From Marinobacter fonticola (lineage in GTDB: Bacteria > Pseudomonadota > Gammaproteobacteria > Pseudomonadales > Oleiphilaceae), in the NCBI RefSeq assembly GCF_008122265.1, contig NZ_CP043042.1:868001-932000 (forward strand): DNA of 64,000 nucleotides. Direction: 5' to 3'. The number at the start of each line of letters is the position of its first letter. Position 1 is the stretch's first letter. The position numbers and the translations under genes were made by a program. Positions 6,597 to 15,957 of this stretch are shown in pieces. The notes under the pieces are model-generated. The model was not told where the DNA came from. It searched no databases and saw only the letters and a program-made list of their open reading frames with translations.

Positions 6597-9506
6597 ATGG
6601 ACCCGTCTCAACGTGAACTGCCTCCAATCCCTGAATGTCTGCAGGCTGATGCAGAGGAGGCACGCCGTATTCTGGATCGCTCCGGATTGGAGCAGTGGTT
6701 AGATAGGGATGACGGCGTGCACCGCTCCTTGTGGGAGCGGGCGGCCCTCTACAGCACGTTTGTGCGGGAAACGGTCGAGCGCTATCCCGAGCAGCTTGCA
6801 CAGTGGCTTGAGTCGCAGCCGTTATCGGCAGCGACGACCCCCGAGACCATCTCGGCCTGCTGGCAGCGTTATCTTCAGGCGGTTACGGATGAAACCGGGC
6901 TGCACCGGGAGCTACGGCTGTTCCGCCGGGAATGTATGTTCCGCATTATCTTTCGGGATTTTACCCGCCTGGCGGACCTCGAGGAAACCATGCGCGCCGC
7001 CAGTAGCATGGCGGATGTGGCGATTGGCGGTGCGTTGAACTGGCTATACGCCGACGCCTGCGAACAGTGGGGTACGCCCTACGGCGAAGATCCGGCAACG
7101 GGAGAGCAGGCTCCCCAGCGGATGATCGTTCTGGGCATGGGCAAGCTGGGCGGCTTGGAATTGAACGTTTCATCCGATATCGACTTGATTTTCGCCTTTC
7201 CCAGCAACGGCGAAACCCGCGATGGCAAGCGCACGCTCGACAATCAGCAATTTTTCACGCGCCTGGGGCAGCGTCTGATTCAAGCACTTGATCAGTTGAC
7301 CGCCGATGGCTTCGTGTTCCGGGTGGATATGCGGTTACGTCCCTATGGCCAGAGTGGCGCCTTGGCCCTGAGCTTTGCTGCCCTGGAATCTTACTATCAG
7401 GACCAGGGGCGTGACTGGGAACGCTACGCCATGGTCAAGGCACGGGTCGTGGCTGGCGACGTTGAAGCGGGCCAAGTACTGATGGAAAGCCTGCGGCCCT
7501 TCGTCTATCGCAAATACATTGATTTCAGTGCCTTCGAGTCCCTGCGGAATATGAAGGCGATGATCAGCCGGGAGGTTCGGCGCAAGGGGCTGGAGAACAA
7601 TATCAAGCTGGGCAGCGGCGGCATTCGCGAGATCGAATTCGTCGTCCAGGCCTTCCAACTGATTCGCGGTGGCCGTGATCGGGAACTGCAGCAGCGCGAG
7701 CTGTTGAAGATCCTGCCGGAACTGGTGAATCTGGAACTTCTGCCCGAGGCGGTGACCCAGGAGCTGGCCGAGGCCTACGTTTTTCTGCGTAATGTCGAGC
7801 ACGCCCTGCAGGGCGTGGCCGATCAACAGACCCAAGAGCTCCCCGACACGCCGCATGAACAGGAAAGACTGGCGTTGATTATGGGATTTACGGACTGGGC
7901 CACATGTCACGAGGCGCTGAAGCAGCATCGTGAGCGGGTCGCGGCCCATTTCGCCGACATTATCGCCTCGGACGACGACGATGCCGAAGAGCAGGAAGCA
8001 AGCGAGCGCTGGCAGGAAATTTGGCTGGGTGAGCTGGACCTGGACGATGCGGCGAAACGTTTGGCGAATGTGGGCTTCGAAAAACCGGAGGAGAGCTTCG
8101 AACTGTTACAGAAGCTCCGCCAGAGTCGGTCCGCACAAGTCATGCAGACAGAGGGGCGCCGTCGGTTGAACCGCTTTATGCCGGTTCTGCTGGAAGCGCT
8201 GAGTGACGTGGAGGCGCCCTCCGAAACCCTCGGCCGGGTGCTGCAGTTGGTGGAAGCCGTTTTGCGCCGCACAGCCTATCTGTTGCTGCTGCTGGAGAAC
8301 CCCGAGGCCCTCAAGCAGCTTGTGCGCCTGTGCAGCGAAAGCCCCTGGATCGCGCGTCAGCTTGCCGAAACCCCTTTGCTGCTGGATGAGTTGCTGAACA
8401 AGGAAAGCCTCTATCACCCGCCGACCAAGGGGGAGCTCGAAGACGATCTGCGCCAGCAGCTCCTGCGTATTCCGCTGGAAGACCTGGAAGAACAGATGGA
8501 GGTGCTGCGCCATTTCAAGAAAGCGCACATCCTTCGGGTCGCCGCGTCGGAGCTGCGCGGCACACTGCCGCTGATGAAGGTGAGCGATTACCTGACCTGG
8601 ATCGCGGAAGTCGTGCTTGACCACGTCGTTGAGGTGGCTTTCTCCAATCTGGTCAGCCGCCATGGCTACCCGCAACAGGACGATGAGCGGGCCTGCAATA
8701 ACGATTTCGCCATTATCGGTTATGGCAAATTTGGCGGCATCGAGCTGGGCTACACCTCCGACCTGGACCTGGTCTTTATTCACACCGCCGATCCCCAGGG
8801 GGCGACGGGCGGCGACAAGCCCATCGACAATGCGGTGTTCTTCACCCGGCTGGGCCAGCGTATTGTTCATATCCTCAACGCCCAGACGCCATCGGGCCAG
8901 CTTTACGAAGTGGACATGCGTCTGCGTCCATCCGGCAACTCGGGTTTGCTGGTGAGCAATTTGCCCGCGTTCGAAAAATACCAGCGCGAAGATGCCTGGA
9001 CCTGGGAGCATCAGGCTTTGGCGCGCGCACGCGGCGTCGCCGGCAGTAAAGAGGCGCTGGCTGCTTTCGAGACGCTGCGTCACGACTTGCTGTGCCAGTC
9101 GAGGGACCGCAAGAAGCTACGCGACGACGTGGTCGACATGCGGGAAAGGATGCGGGAGAACCTGGGAACCGCGATTCGTGAAGGGGAGTCCACAGTTTTC
9201 CATATCAAGCATGACCAGGGCGGCATCGTCGATATCGAGTTCATGGTTCAGTACCTGATGCTGGCGTATTCCGCCGAGCATCCGGCGCTGACCCAGTGGT
9301 CCGACAATATCCGCCAGATGGAAGAACTAGGCCGGGCGGGCGTTCTGCCCGAGGAAGACACAGAGCGTCTGCGCGAGGCTTATATCACGCTGCGCTCCAC
9401 GATCCATCGCCGGGCACTGCAAAACCTGAATAGCCGCGTGGAGGGTGACGCCTTTGAATCGGAGCGCGCCTATATCTGGAGCGTCTGGCAGCGCATCATG
9501 GGGTGA
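6597..9506 (+). CDS. glnE: Bifunctional glutamine synthetase adenylyltransferase/deadenylase
   Basis: Adds or removes AMP on glutamine synthetase in response to PII, setting nitrogen assimilation. The 969-residue product carries two nucleotidyltransferase modules. The N-terminal deadenylase contains GMGKLGGLELN with SDIDLIF near residues 180-195. The C-terminal adenylylase contains GYGKFGGIELG with SDLDLVF near 707-722. Length fits E. coli GlnE (946 residues). ATG at 6597 is chosen over an in-frame TTG 12 bases upstream; neither has a strong ribosome binding site. Adjacent ilvE on the same strand is the order I recall in Pseudomonas. Confidence 0.96.
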   Translation: MDPSQRELPPIPECLQADAEEARRILDRSGLEQWLDRDDGVHRSLWERAALYSTFVRETVERYPEQLAQWLESQPLSAATTPETISACWQRYLQAVTDETGLHRELRLFRRECMFRIIFRDFTRLADLEETMRAASSMADVAIGGALNWLYADACEQWGTPYGEDPATGEQAPQRMIVLGMGKLGGLELNVSSDIDLIFAFPSNGETRDGKRTLDNQQFFTRLGQRLIQALDQLTADGFVFRVDMRLRPYGQSGALALSFAALESYYQDQGRDWERYAMVKARVVAGDVEAGQVLMESLRPFVYRKYIDFSAFESLRNMKAMISREVRRKGLENNIKLGSGGIREIEFVVQAFQLIRGGRDRELQQRELLKILPELVNLELLPEAVTQELAEAYVFLRNVEHALQGVADQQTQELPDTPHEQERLALIMGFTDWATCHEALKQHRERVAAHFADIIASDDDDAEEQEASERWQEIWLGELDLDDAAKRLANVGFEKPEESFELLQKLRQSRSAQVMQTEGRRRLNRFMPVLLEALSDVEAPSETLGRVLQLVEAVLRRTAYLLLLLENPEALKQLVRLCSESPWIARQLAETPLLLDELLNKESLYHPPTKGELEDDLRQQLLRIPLEDLEEQMEVLRHFKKAHILRVAASELRGTLPLMKVSDYLTWIAEVVLDHVVEVAFSNLVSRHGYPQQDDERACNNDFAIIGYGKFGGIELGYTSDLDLVFIHTADPQGATGGDKPIDNAVFFTRLGQRIVHILNAQTPSGQLYEVDMRLRPSGNSGLLVSNLPAFEKYQREDAWTWEHQALARARGVAGSKEALAAFETLRHDLLCQSRDRKKLRDDVVDMRERMRENLGTAIREGESTVFHIKHDQGGIVDIEFMVQYLMLAYSAEHPALTQWSDNIRQMEELGRAGVLPEEDTERLREAYITLRSTIHRRALQNLNSRVEGDAFESERAYIWSVWQRIMG

Positions 9507-9698
9507 CATGGGGTGATTGCCATGAGGTGATGAAAAAATCGGCGATGACATGGACGATGAACCGCTGGTAGAGGCGTGTGTCGATGGGGCAGGGGCCACT
9601 TCGTCCGTTCTGGTTTTCCTGCTAGAATGCCGTTTTTCCAAAGTGTTCCACGGCCCAGCCAGGGAACGCTCTCATCGCTTGTTTCAGGAGCAATAAAG

Positions 9699-10625
9699 AT
9701 GTCGATGGCGGATCGTGACGGCCTCATCTGGATGGATGGCGAAATGGTGCCCTGGCGTGAGACCAAGGTACACGTACTGACCCACACGCTGCATTACGGA
9801 TTGGGCTGTTTTGAAGGCGTGCGTGCTTACAACACCGAAAAGGGCCCCGCCATCTTCCGGCTGCAGGAACACACGGATCGCCTGTTCCGCTCCGCGCACA
9901 TTCTCAATATGAAGCTGCCCTTTACCAAGGAGCAGGTCAACGAAGCCCAGCGCCAGGCAGTGCGGGAAAATGGGTTGGATGAAGCCTACATTCGTCCGAT
10001 GGTTTTCCTGGGCTCCGAAGGCATGGGGCTGCGTGCGGACAACCTCAAGGTTCACCTGATGGTTGCCGCCTGGAGCTGGCCGTCCTATATGGCGCCGGAA
10101 GCCCGTGATCTGGGTATTAAAGTCCGCACCTCGTCCTACACCCGCCATCACGTCAACATTACCCTATGTAAGGCGAAGGCCAACGGCAACTACATCAACT
10201 CCATGCTGGCGCTGAACGAAGCGATTGCCTGCGGCTGCGAAGAAGCGTTGCTGCTGGATAACGAAGGCTACGTGGCGGAAGGTTCCGGCGAGAATATCTT
10301 CATTCTGCGCGACGGTGTGCTGCATACGCCCGAGCTAACCTCCTGTCTGGAAGGTATCACACGCCAGACGATCTTCGATTTCTGTAAAGAACTGAATGTG
10401 CCCGTGCGCGAGCGTCGTATTACCCGCGATGAAGTTTACATCGCCGACGAGGCCTTCTTCACCGGTACCGCGGCTGAGGTCCTGCCGATCCGCGAACTGG
10501 ACGGCCGTGTCATCGGCCAGGGTAAGCGCGGTCCGCTGACCGAGAAGCTTCAGGGTATGTACTTCGATGCGGTGAAGGGCAAGCGCCCCGAAAATCTCAG
10601 CTGGCTCACCGCCGTTAAAGACTGA
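9699..10625 (+). CDS. ilvE: Branched-chain amino acid aminotransferase
   Basis: Class IV PLP enzyme catalysing the last step of Val, Leu and Ile synthesis with glutamate as amino donor. The 308 residues match E. coli IlvE (309). The PLP lysine sits in AKANGNYINS, followed by the family block EGSGENIF and GTAAEVLPI. ATG at 9699 follows CAGGAG with about 8 bases spacing; an open extension upstream to 9576 lacks these signals and family similarity. It lies 192 bases after glnE and 80 bases before a DUF6165 gene. Confidence 0.95.
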   Translation: MSMADRDGLIWMDGEMVPWRETKVHVLTHTLHYGLGCFEGVRAYNTEKGPAIFRLQEHTDRLFRSAHILNMKLPFTKEQVNEAQRQAVRENGLDEAYIRPMVFLGSEGMGLRADNLKVHLMVAAWSWPSYMAPEARDLGIKVRTSSYTRHHVNITLCKAKANGNYINSMLALNEAIACGCEEALLLDNEGYVAEGSGENIFILRDGVLHTPELTSCLEGITRQTIFDFCKELNVPVRERRITRDEVYIADEAFFTGTAAEVLPIRELDGRVIGQGKRGPLTEKLQGMYFDAVKGKRPENLSWLTAVKD

Positions 10626-10705
10626 GGGGTGCTCGTTGACCGGTCCTGAGTACGGCAGCGGTTACCATTCATCAACTGAATCCAGCGAAAATCCGGGAAG
10701 ATTAA

Positions 10706-11110
10706 ATGGCCGACGTAATCAAAGTACCCGTCTCCTTTGGTGAGGTGCTCGACAAGATCACCATCCTCGAGATCAAGTCCGAACGTATCAAGGATGAAGA
10801 AAAAGTCCGCAATGTTCGTCTCGAACTTGATGAGCTGAGTGAAACCTGGAACCAGGCGGTGCAGGATCAAGCGGCCATCTCGGAACTGCGCCAGCAGTTG
10901 AAAACCGTCAACGAGCAGCTTTGGGTGATTGAAGACGATATCCGTGACCAGGAAGCGGCGCAGGATTTTGGTTCCCGCTTCATCGAGTTGGCCCGTGCGG
11001 TTTACGTCACCAATGACAAGCGTGCGGCGATCAAGAAAGAGGTCAATCTGGCGCTAGGCTCTCGTTTTGTCGAAGAGAAGTCCTATCAGGATTACACCGC
11101 CCGTAAGTAA
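10706..11110 (+). CDS. DUF6165 family protein, function unknown
   Basis: A 134-residue soluble protein with a strongly helical, charged sequence and no signal peptide or membrane segment. It starts VIKVPVSFGEVLDKITILEIK and ends with the conserved SRFVEEKSYQDY. I recognise this as the DUF6165 family, often found near LPS glycosyltransferase genes; the family name is from memory. GGGAAG lies 6 bases before the ATG. It sits between ilvE and a convergent heptosyltransferase-type gene, the edge of the glycan locus. No function can be assigned. Confidence 0.8.
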   Translation: MADVIKVPVSFGEVLDKITILEIKSERIKDEEKVRNVRLELDELSETWNQAVQDQAAISELRQQLKTVNEQLWVIEDDIRDQEAAQDFGSRFIELARAVYVTNDKRAAIKKEVNLALGSRFVEEKSYQDYTARK

Positions 11111-11121
11111 GCCTTCCCCCG

Positions 11122-11147
11122 GGGAGCCGGTTATTTCTCCGGCTCCC
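11122..11147. terminator. Shared hairpin between convergent genes
   Basis: GGGAGCCGG pairs perfectly with CCGGCTCCC around an 8-base loop that contains the stop codon of the minus-strand gene. It lacks a T tract on either side, so it may be a weak terminator or an RNA-end stabiliser for both transcripts. Confidence 0.5.
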
Positions 11148-12183
11148 TGTTCCGGCGGCTCGTGACCCACTGGTCGAGCCGCTGACAGACTTCGTCAACG
11201 CTGATCAGTTCCATTGCGCCGGGGTATTCAGCCTTTGCCCCCCAGCGCGCCGTCTCCACGCTCTTTCCCGCAAACTTTTCGAGCGCTTCCGGATAGCGAT
11301 TGACGCAAAGTTCGAGTGAGTTATAGGGACCGGAGCGATAGGGATTGCTGCCCGCGAACAGGCCCAGCACGTCCGTACCCATGGCGCTGGCAATATGCGC
11401 CGGGCCCGTGTCAGGCGCCACCAGCAGGTCCGCTTTTTTGAGCAGCGCGGTCAGCTGTTTGAGTGTGTCCTTGCCGCAAATGTTGACGGGTTTTTCCTGC
11501 ATGCCCTGTTCGATCGCTGCGCAGTATTCTTTTTCCTGTGGGGCAGGACTGCCGACAAGAATGACCTGGGCGCCGTGGGTTCGAATCGCGTGGTCGGCGA
11601 GTGCTGCATAGCGTTCCGCGGACCAGTTGCGTAGTGGATGGCTGGCGCACGGACTGATGACGATAGTGTGCCGGTCCGGCGAGATATGGGCGTCGGCAAA
11701 GGCCAGGTCGGCCTCGGACAGCGGGATCGTCCAGCGCGGAGGCGCGGCCTTCAACCCCAAAGGCTCCAGGAAGCTGGCCAGGCAGTCGCGGACATGCTGA
11801 CGCTCTGCCGGCGCGATGCGGCGATTGATAAAAGCCCCGTGCAAATCCTTGCTGCGAGACCGGTCATAGCCGATCTTGAGCTTCGCCGGAATGACGGCCG
11901 CCGCCAGATTAGCGCGAAAGGCGACCTGCATATGCAAAAGCGCATCGAATGTCTGGCCCTTCAGGGTTCGGCGCAGTTCCCGGTAGCCTTCTATCCCTGC
12001 CTTCTTGTCGAAGATCACGAACTCGACGCCGGGCAGGTCACCGACCAGCTTGGCTTCGATCTTGCCGATGACCCAGGTGATTCTGATGCCAGGCAGTTGT
12101 TCCTGGAGGCTGAGAACGACCGGTATCACGTGGGTTACATCGCCGATGGCGGACAGGCGGAGGATGCAGATGGAGTTGATCAA
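11131..12183 (-). CDS. Glycosyltransferase family 9, LPS heptosyltransferase type
   Basis: The 350-residue product has the GT9 layout of WaaC/WaaF enzymes, which move heptose from ADP-heptose to the LPS inner core on the cytoplasmic face. The N-terminal block is ILRLSAIGDVTHVIPV, and the C-terminal donor-site block is APDTGPAHIASAMGT followed by GLFAGSNPYRSGP. The start is TTG at 12183 with GGATAG just upstream; the frame is closed by a TGA shortly above and contains no earlier ATG or GTG. Whether it adds heptose I, II or III cannot be told. It is the first gene of the glycan locus and points into DUF6165. Confidence 0.88.
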   Translation of the reverse strand: MINSICILRLSAIGDVTHVIPVVLSLQEQLPGIRITWVIGKIEAKLVGDLPGVEFVIFDKKAGIEGYRELRRTLKGQTFDALLHMQVAFRANLAAAVIPAKLKIGYDRSRSKDLHGAFINRRIAPAERQHVRDCLASFLEPLGLKAAPPRWTIPLSEADLAFADAHISPDRHTIVISPCASHPLRNWSAERYAALADHAIRTHGAQVILVGSPAPQEKEYCAAIEQGMQEKPVNICGKDTLKQLTALLKKADLLVAPDTGPAHIASAMGTDVLGLFAGSNPYRSGPYNSLELCVNRYPEALEKFAGKSVETARWGAKAEYPGAMELISVDEVCQRLDQWVTSRRNREPEK

Positions 12184-12395
12184 GAAGCTATCCGTTAATC
12201 AGGTGCCTATTATTACAGAGCCTTAGGCTCCCGTTTTGATAAGCTAGTGGCCATTCTAGCCTAGTCGTCGGCCCTGAGTCTCTCCGGTCTCTGCCGGCGG
12301 TGAACTTCCAGGGCCGCTGAAAAAGCGCGATGGGCTCGATTGGAGGCTCGCGAACAGGCAGCCGTAAAGTCAGGAATGAGGTGCCATCCCAAGCC

Positions 12396-13406
12396 ATGTC
12401 TTCTGCAAAACCAGGCGAACCGATTGATGCTGTCGTCACATGGGTCGATGGCGACGATCCGCGACATCAGCAAAAGCTCGAGACCTACCTGGGCTGGCGC
12501 GCTCGTAAGAGGCCGAAAGCCGCAGCCAAGACCCGTTATGCGGACCGGGGCGAACTGGAATACTGCATTGCTTCTCTGCTCCGGTTTGCGCCCTGGCTGC
12601 GGTATATCTTCATTGTCACTGACGAGCAGGTCCCCGGCTTTGTCGGCCGGCTCCCAGCGGCTGCCATTGACCGTATCCGGGTGGTTGACCACAAAGTGAT
12701 TTTCCGCGACATGGCTGACAGTCTGCCAACATTCAACAGTCTCTCGATTGAAACCCTGCTATGGCGTATACCCGGGCTGGCCGATAATTTCGTCTACTTC
12801 AATGACGATTGCTTCCTGATCAAACCGGTGGCTCCTGAGGTTTTTTTCAAGAGTGACAAGGTTGTGTTGAGGGGGACTTTTCGCTCTTTGGTCAAGTCAA
12901 CGCTCAAAAGAAAGCTCAAACGCATGATGGGTATGGGGCGTCCGACGCGACGCACATTACAGTCGGAGACGGCCAGCCTGGCTGGAGCCGAGGATCGTTA
13001 TCTGGATGTCGGGCATATTCCGCATCCGATGCGCGTCAGTACGTTCCGGGACTGTTTTGCGAAACATCCTGAGCGGATGCGTCGCAATGCATCGTACCCT
13101 TTGCGTCATGTCAGACAATTCTGGCCTGTGGCGCTCGCGAACCATCTTGAACTACGGCATGATGCCGCCGAAATTTCGCCACTTCCTGAGGCTCTCTATC
13201 TGAGTTCCACGTCGGATGTCGAGGATATTGAATCGTTGATCGAGGCCGAGACGCGCCCTGAGTGCAAGTTTCTTTGTGCCCAGAGTCTGGACAATGCCAG
13301 CGACGCATTCATGCGCTTGTGGATCGCCTGGATGGATCGGATTATCGGTCGTCTGCAGCCGGATTCCGACCGAGTCGACGAGCGGCCGCCCGTTAGGGAT
13401 TGTTGA
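12396..13406 (+). CDS. Stealth-type sugar-phosphate transferase
   Basis: The 336 residues carry the Stealth conserved regions: IDAVVTWVDGDDP near the N-terminus, then RYADRGELEYCIASLLRFAP and YIFIVTDEQVP, then the FVYFNDDCFL block, and later RNASYPLRHVRQFWP. Stealth proteins transfer sugar-1-phosphate to make phosphodiester-linked capsules and are related to GlcNAc-1-phosphotransferase. ATG at 12396 gives the family N-terminus; an extension to 12330 is also open. The stop overlaps the next start (TGATG), so translation is probably coupled to the downstream kinase-like gene. It probably adds a phosphate-linked sugar to the surface glycan. Confidence 0.85.
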   Translation: MSSAKPGEPIDAVVTWVDGDDPRHQQKLETYLGWRARKRPKAAAKTRYADRGELEYCIASLLRFAPWLRYIFIVTDEQVPGFVGRLPAAAIDRIRVVDHKVIFRDMADSLPTFNSLSIETLLWRIPGLADNFVYFNDDCFLIKPVAPEVFFKSDKVVLRGTFRSLVKSTLKRKLKRMMGMGRPTRRTLQSETASLAGAEDRYLDVGHIPHPMRVSTFRDCFAKHPERMRRNASYPLRHVRQFWPVALANHLELRHDAAEISPLPEALYLSSTSDVEDIESLIEAETRPECKFLCAQSLDNASDAFMRLWIAWMDRIIGRLQPDSDRVDERPPVRDC

Positions 13407-14110
13407 TGCCTTTAGCTTTTGATTACCGTCACTATCACGTGGTTTCTCATGTGGGTGAAGACGCAAGCCGGGAACTCGTGGATGCGGTTCTGGACGAGAC
13501 GCTAACGCGCGAAAAAGTGTTTCGCGACAACTGGCGGACCTTAAGCGCGCGCGTTCGTTTTCGGGATGAGTCGCTCCTGCTCAAGGTGCCCCGGGCCAGA
13601 AACAGCCGCCGATGGGAGCGCTTCCTGACGCGTTTCCGGGAAAGTGACGCCCTGCGCACGTTCCGGCATCTTGAATTGATGTCGACTATGGGATTTACGG
13701 CGCCCGTTCCCATGTTGGCGTGCGAACACAGGCCGGACGGCGTTGTAACCGACGCCTTCGTCTGCTATCGCTTTGTCGAAGGCCGTCCCGCCGAGCCGCG
13801 GGATGCGCTCAAAATCCTGGACGCTCTCGAAGCTCTCCATCGCCGCGGTTATCTCCGTAACGACCCGCAGTTGGCCAACTTCGTTGTATCTGGAGAGACC
13901 GTATGCTTCATCGACTTCCGGTTAAAGAAGCCTAAATTTTTACCGGCGTTGCAGAAGGCCCGGGAGCTGGCGCGCTTTCTTGGCAGCTGCCCGGAGGCGG
14001 AGAGACTTTTGCCAGCCACCGTTACTTCGTCGGGCTGGTTTTGGTTAGCCGTTCGTTTGGAGAAGATCAGTTTGGGTATTCGAAAGCTGAAAAGACGTTT
14101 GCGCAAGTGA
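13406..14110 (+). CDS. RfaY-like lipopolysaccharide core kinase
   Basis: A 234-residue eukaryote-like small-molecule kinase. Visible kinase features are a VAIK-like Lys in LLLKVPR, the catalytic-loop equivalent GYLRNDPQLANF, and the metal-binding block CFIDFR. The C-terminus is highly basic (KLKRRLRK), suited to membrane contact. RfaY phosphorylates a core heptose; the exact target here is unknown. ATG at 13406 overlaps the Stealth gene stop and has AGGGA 6 bases upstream. Together they look like one transcript that continues into a GT4 gene. Confidence 0.78.
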   Translation: MPLAFDYRHYHVVSHVGEDASRELVDAVLDETLTREKVFRDNWRTLSARVRFRDESLLLKVPRARNSRRWERFLTRFRESDALRTFRHLELMSTMGFTAPVPMLACEHRPDGVVTDAFVCYRFVEGRPAEPRDALKILDALEALHRRGYLRNDPQLANFVVSGETVCFIDFRLKKPKFLPALQKARELARFLGSCPEAERLLPATVTSSGWFWLAVRLEKISLGIRKLKRRLRK

Positions 14111-14165
14111 TGTGTCGTAGCGCTTTTGGTCTAAAACGGCGGTTGGAACATAGTCGGAGTTGCGC

Positions 14166-15239
14166 ATGAGGAAAGCCGTGCTCTTTTGCCCATCCCGAGT
14201 TTGGGGAGGGATCGAAAAAAACGTGCGTCTCAGAGCCCGGTTTCTGGGAGAGGATGGCGTAAGGGTTTACGTGATCTTGCTGAAAGGCTTCTTTGCAGAG
14301 CGCTTTGCGGAGTTACCTAACGTAAGTGTGATCGAAGTCGCTTCACGTGGGGGCGACTTTAATCTTTTCGTGGTCGCCAATTACATAAAGATCCTTCGGG
14401 ACATCGCTCCGGATGTCGTTTTTGCTGCGCTTAAGAAAGATTGGTGGCTCGTTTCCCTGGCCTCGAAGCTCGCCGGTGTGGATCGGGTTGTGCTCTATCT
14501 GGGGATCGCCCGAAGGGTGAAAAGCCCGCTTAAGTATTTTGTGATTTTCAGAATGATGAAATCGGTTCTGATGGTTAACAGCGATTCCCTGAAGCAGGCC
14601 ATGCTGAAGCACCCGAAGTTCTTCGATGAAAACAATGTATTCCGGGTGTACAACGGTTTTGACGTCCCTTCGGCTGAAACTGAACCCATGGATTTCAGGG
14701 CGATGTTTAATTTACCCGCCGACACGGTTGTTGTGGGTTGCGCTGGCCGCTTCAGTCCACAGAAGGGCTTCGATTTGCTGCCCGATATTCTTTCCAAACT
14801 TCCTAATAACATTCACATTGTCCACGCTGGCGAAGGTGAGTTCGAGCAGGAGATTAAAGCGGCTATCCAGCTGCGCCCGGAGTCCAAGCGGATCCATTTT
14901 CTTGGATATCATCAGAATATGCCGTCGTTTTTTGCTGGCATCGACGTGTTCTTGTTGTGTTCCAGAAACGAAGGCATGGCCAATGTCCTCAATGAAGCGA
15001 TGAGCCATGGCACGCCGGTCGTTTCAACCCGGGTCCCGGGAAGTGAAGAGCTTCTGGCCCATGGAGAGTACGGCATTCTTGTGGATGTCGATGACGTACC
15101 GGCGATGGCTCGGGCGATCAGCGCCATTGCAAATGGCGAGCATGCAGTTGGCCCCGAGCGCCTAAAACGCTGGATAGCTGACGAGTTTGGTCTGGAGAGA
15201 ATGGTGCGTGAAACGAACCAGCTGTTTTTTTCAAGCTGA
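14166..15239 (+). CDS. Glycosyltransferase family 4
   Basis: Retaining GT-B glycosyltransferase of 357 residues. The N-terminal domain has the glycine-rich acceptor loop RVWGGIEKNVR. The C-terminal domain has VGCAGRFSPQKGFDLL and the nucleotide-sugar site LCSRNEGMANVLNEAMSHGT, including the E(x7)E motif. CGGAG lies 6 bases before ATG 14166. This gene has visibly lower G+C than most of the window (a sampled 60-base row is 48% G+C), hinting at separate ancestry. Donor and acceptor are unknown. Confidence 0.88.
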   Translation: MRKAVLFCPSRVWGGIEKNVRLRARFLGEDGVRVYVILLKGFFAERFAELPNVSVIEVASRGGDFNLFVVANYIKILRDIAPDVVFAALKKDWWLVSLASKLAGVDRVVLYLGIARRVKSPLKYFVIFRMMKSVLMVNSDSLKQAMLKHPKFFDENNVFRVYNGFDVPSAETEPMDFRAMFNLPADTVVVGCAGRFSPQKGFDLLPDILSKLPNNIHIVHAGEGEFEQEIKAAIQLRPESKRIHFLGYHQNMPSFFAGIDVFLLCSRNEGMANVLNEAMSHGTPVVSTRVPGSEELLAHGEYGILVDVDDVPAMARAISAIANGEHAVGPERLKRWIADEFGLERMVRETNQLFFSS

Positions 15240-15315
15240 TCGGGTAGAGCATCAGCGTTGGTAAGGCGTTCATCATGGTTCTATATGCGCGGAGAGTCCG
15301 TATGAAGGGGTCGTC

Positions 15316-15954
15316 TTGGCTATAAAGTATCGACTGAGAGCCGCCCGGATTGATGCTTTCAACCGCTTTAAATTTGGTGCTGATGCCCCTCGCTATGCCG
15401 AGCGCATCTGGGTGTCTCCCTCGCAATGCCAGCGCTACATCGAGGCTGCGGATCTGGCGAAGCATTTTGGTTCGAGAGTCAGGCAGATGTCAGGTCGCGT
15501 TTTTTTTGAATGGCCAACATCGCTCGAGCAGCCCTTCGAAAACCATCCGAAACTGAATTACTGCTGGGGGCATTGGCGAGACGGAAAGAATTGGCATGAG
15601 TCCGGTGCCATCGACTTTATGCTTCAAAAGATTGCCGTTTCACCCACCGGGGTGACTGACAAGTGCCGTACCCCTCAAGATGTCGAGCAGCGCTTTGAAA
15701 CACTGGATGGAATTTGGGCGCAGGTCAGGGACAAAGGGCGTTTCCCCTCACGCCGGGAGCTGGTTTCGGATAACTATCGTGAGATCGGGGGTATTTTGAT
15801 GCATTTGGGTCCCGGAGGTGAGCCGATCTTTTCCGGTGCTGGCTGTCATCGCTTCGCGATGGCGATGATGCTCGATACGCGTTTCCCAGCCCAGGTTGGT
15901 TGTGTCCACGTCTCGGCGTTGGATCGCTTGTCCGAGTTCCGCTCACGAACCTGA
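15316..15954 (+). CDS. Uncharacterised protein of the glycan locus, ParB/sulfiredoxin-like C-terminal motif
   Basis: A 212-residue soluble protein that I do not recognise. There is no signal peptide or membrane segment. The C-terminal third reads GGILMHLGPGGEPIF then GAGCHRFAMAMMLDTRFPAQ, which recalls the ParB/Srx fold pattern (D/G-G-x-HR-x-A plus a later V). The N-terminal half has aromatic-rich NYCWGHWRDGKNW. The start is TTG at 15316 with AAGGGG 6 bases upstream; no ATG fits. It ends 3 bases before a convergent GT4 gene. The position suggests a role in glycan synthesis or transfer. Confidence 0.7.
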   Translation: MAIKYRLRAARIDAFNRFKFGADAPRYAERIWVSPSQCQRYIEAADLAKHFGSRVRQMSGRVFFEWPTSLEQPFENHPKLNYCWGHWRDGKNWHESGAIDFMLQKIAVSPTGVTDKCRTPQDVEQRFETLDGIWAQVRDKGRFPSRRELVSDNYREIGGILMHLGPGGEPIFSGAGCHRFAMAMMLDTRFPAQVGCVHVSALDRLSEFRSRT

Positions 15955-15957
15955 TCC

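Noticed and set aside
8106..9083. A 325-codon open frame antisense to glnE
   Set aside because: It lies wholly inside a well-supported glnE, has no family features, and is typical of antisense frames in G+C-rich genes.
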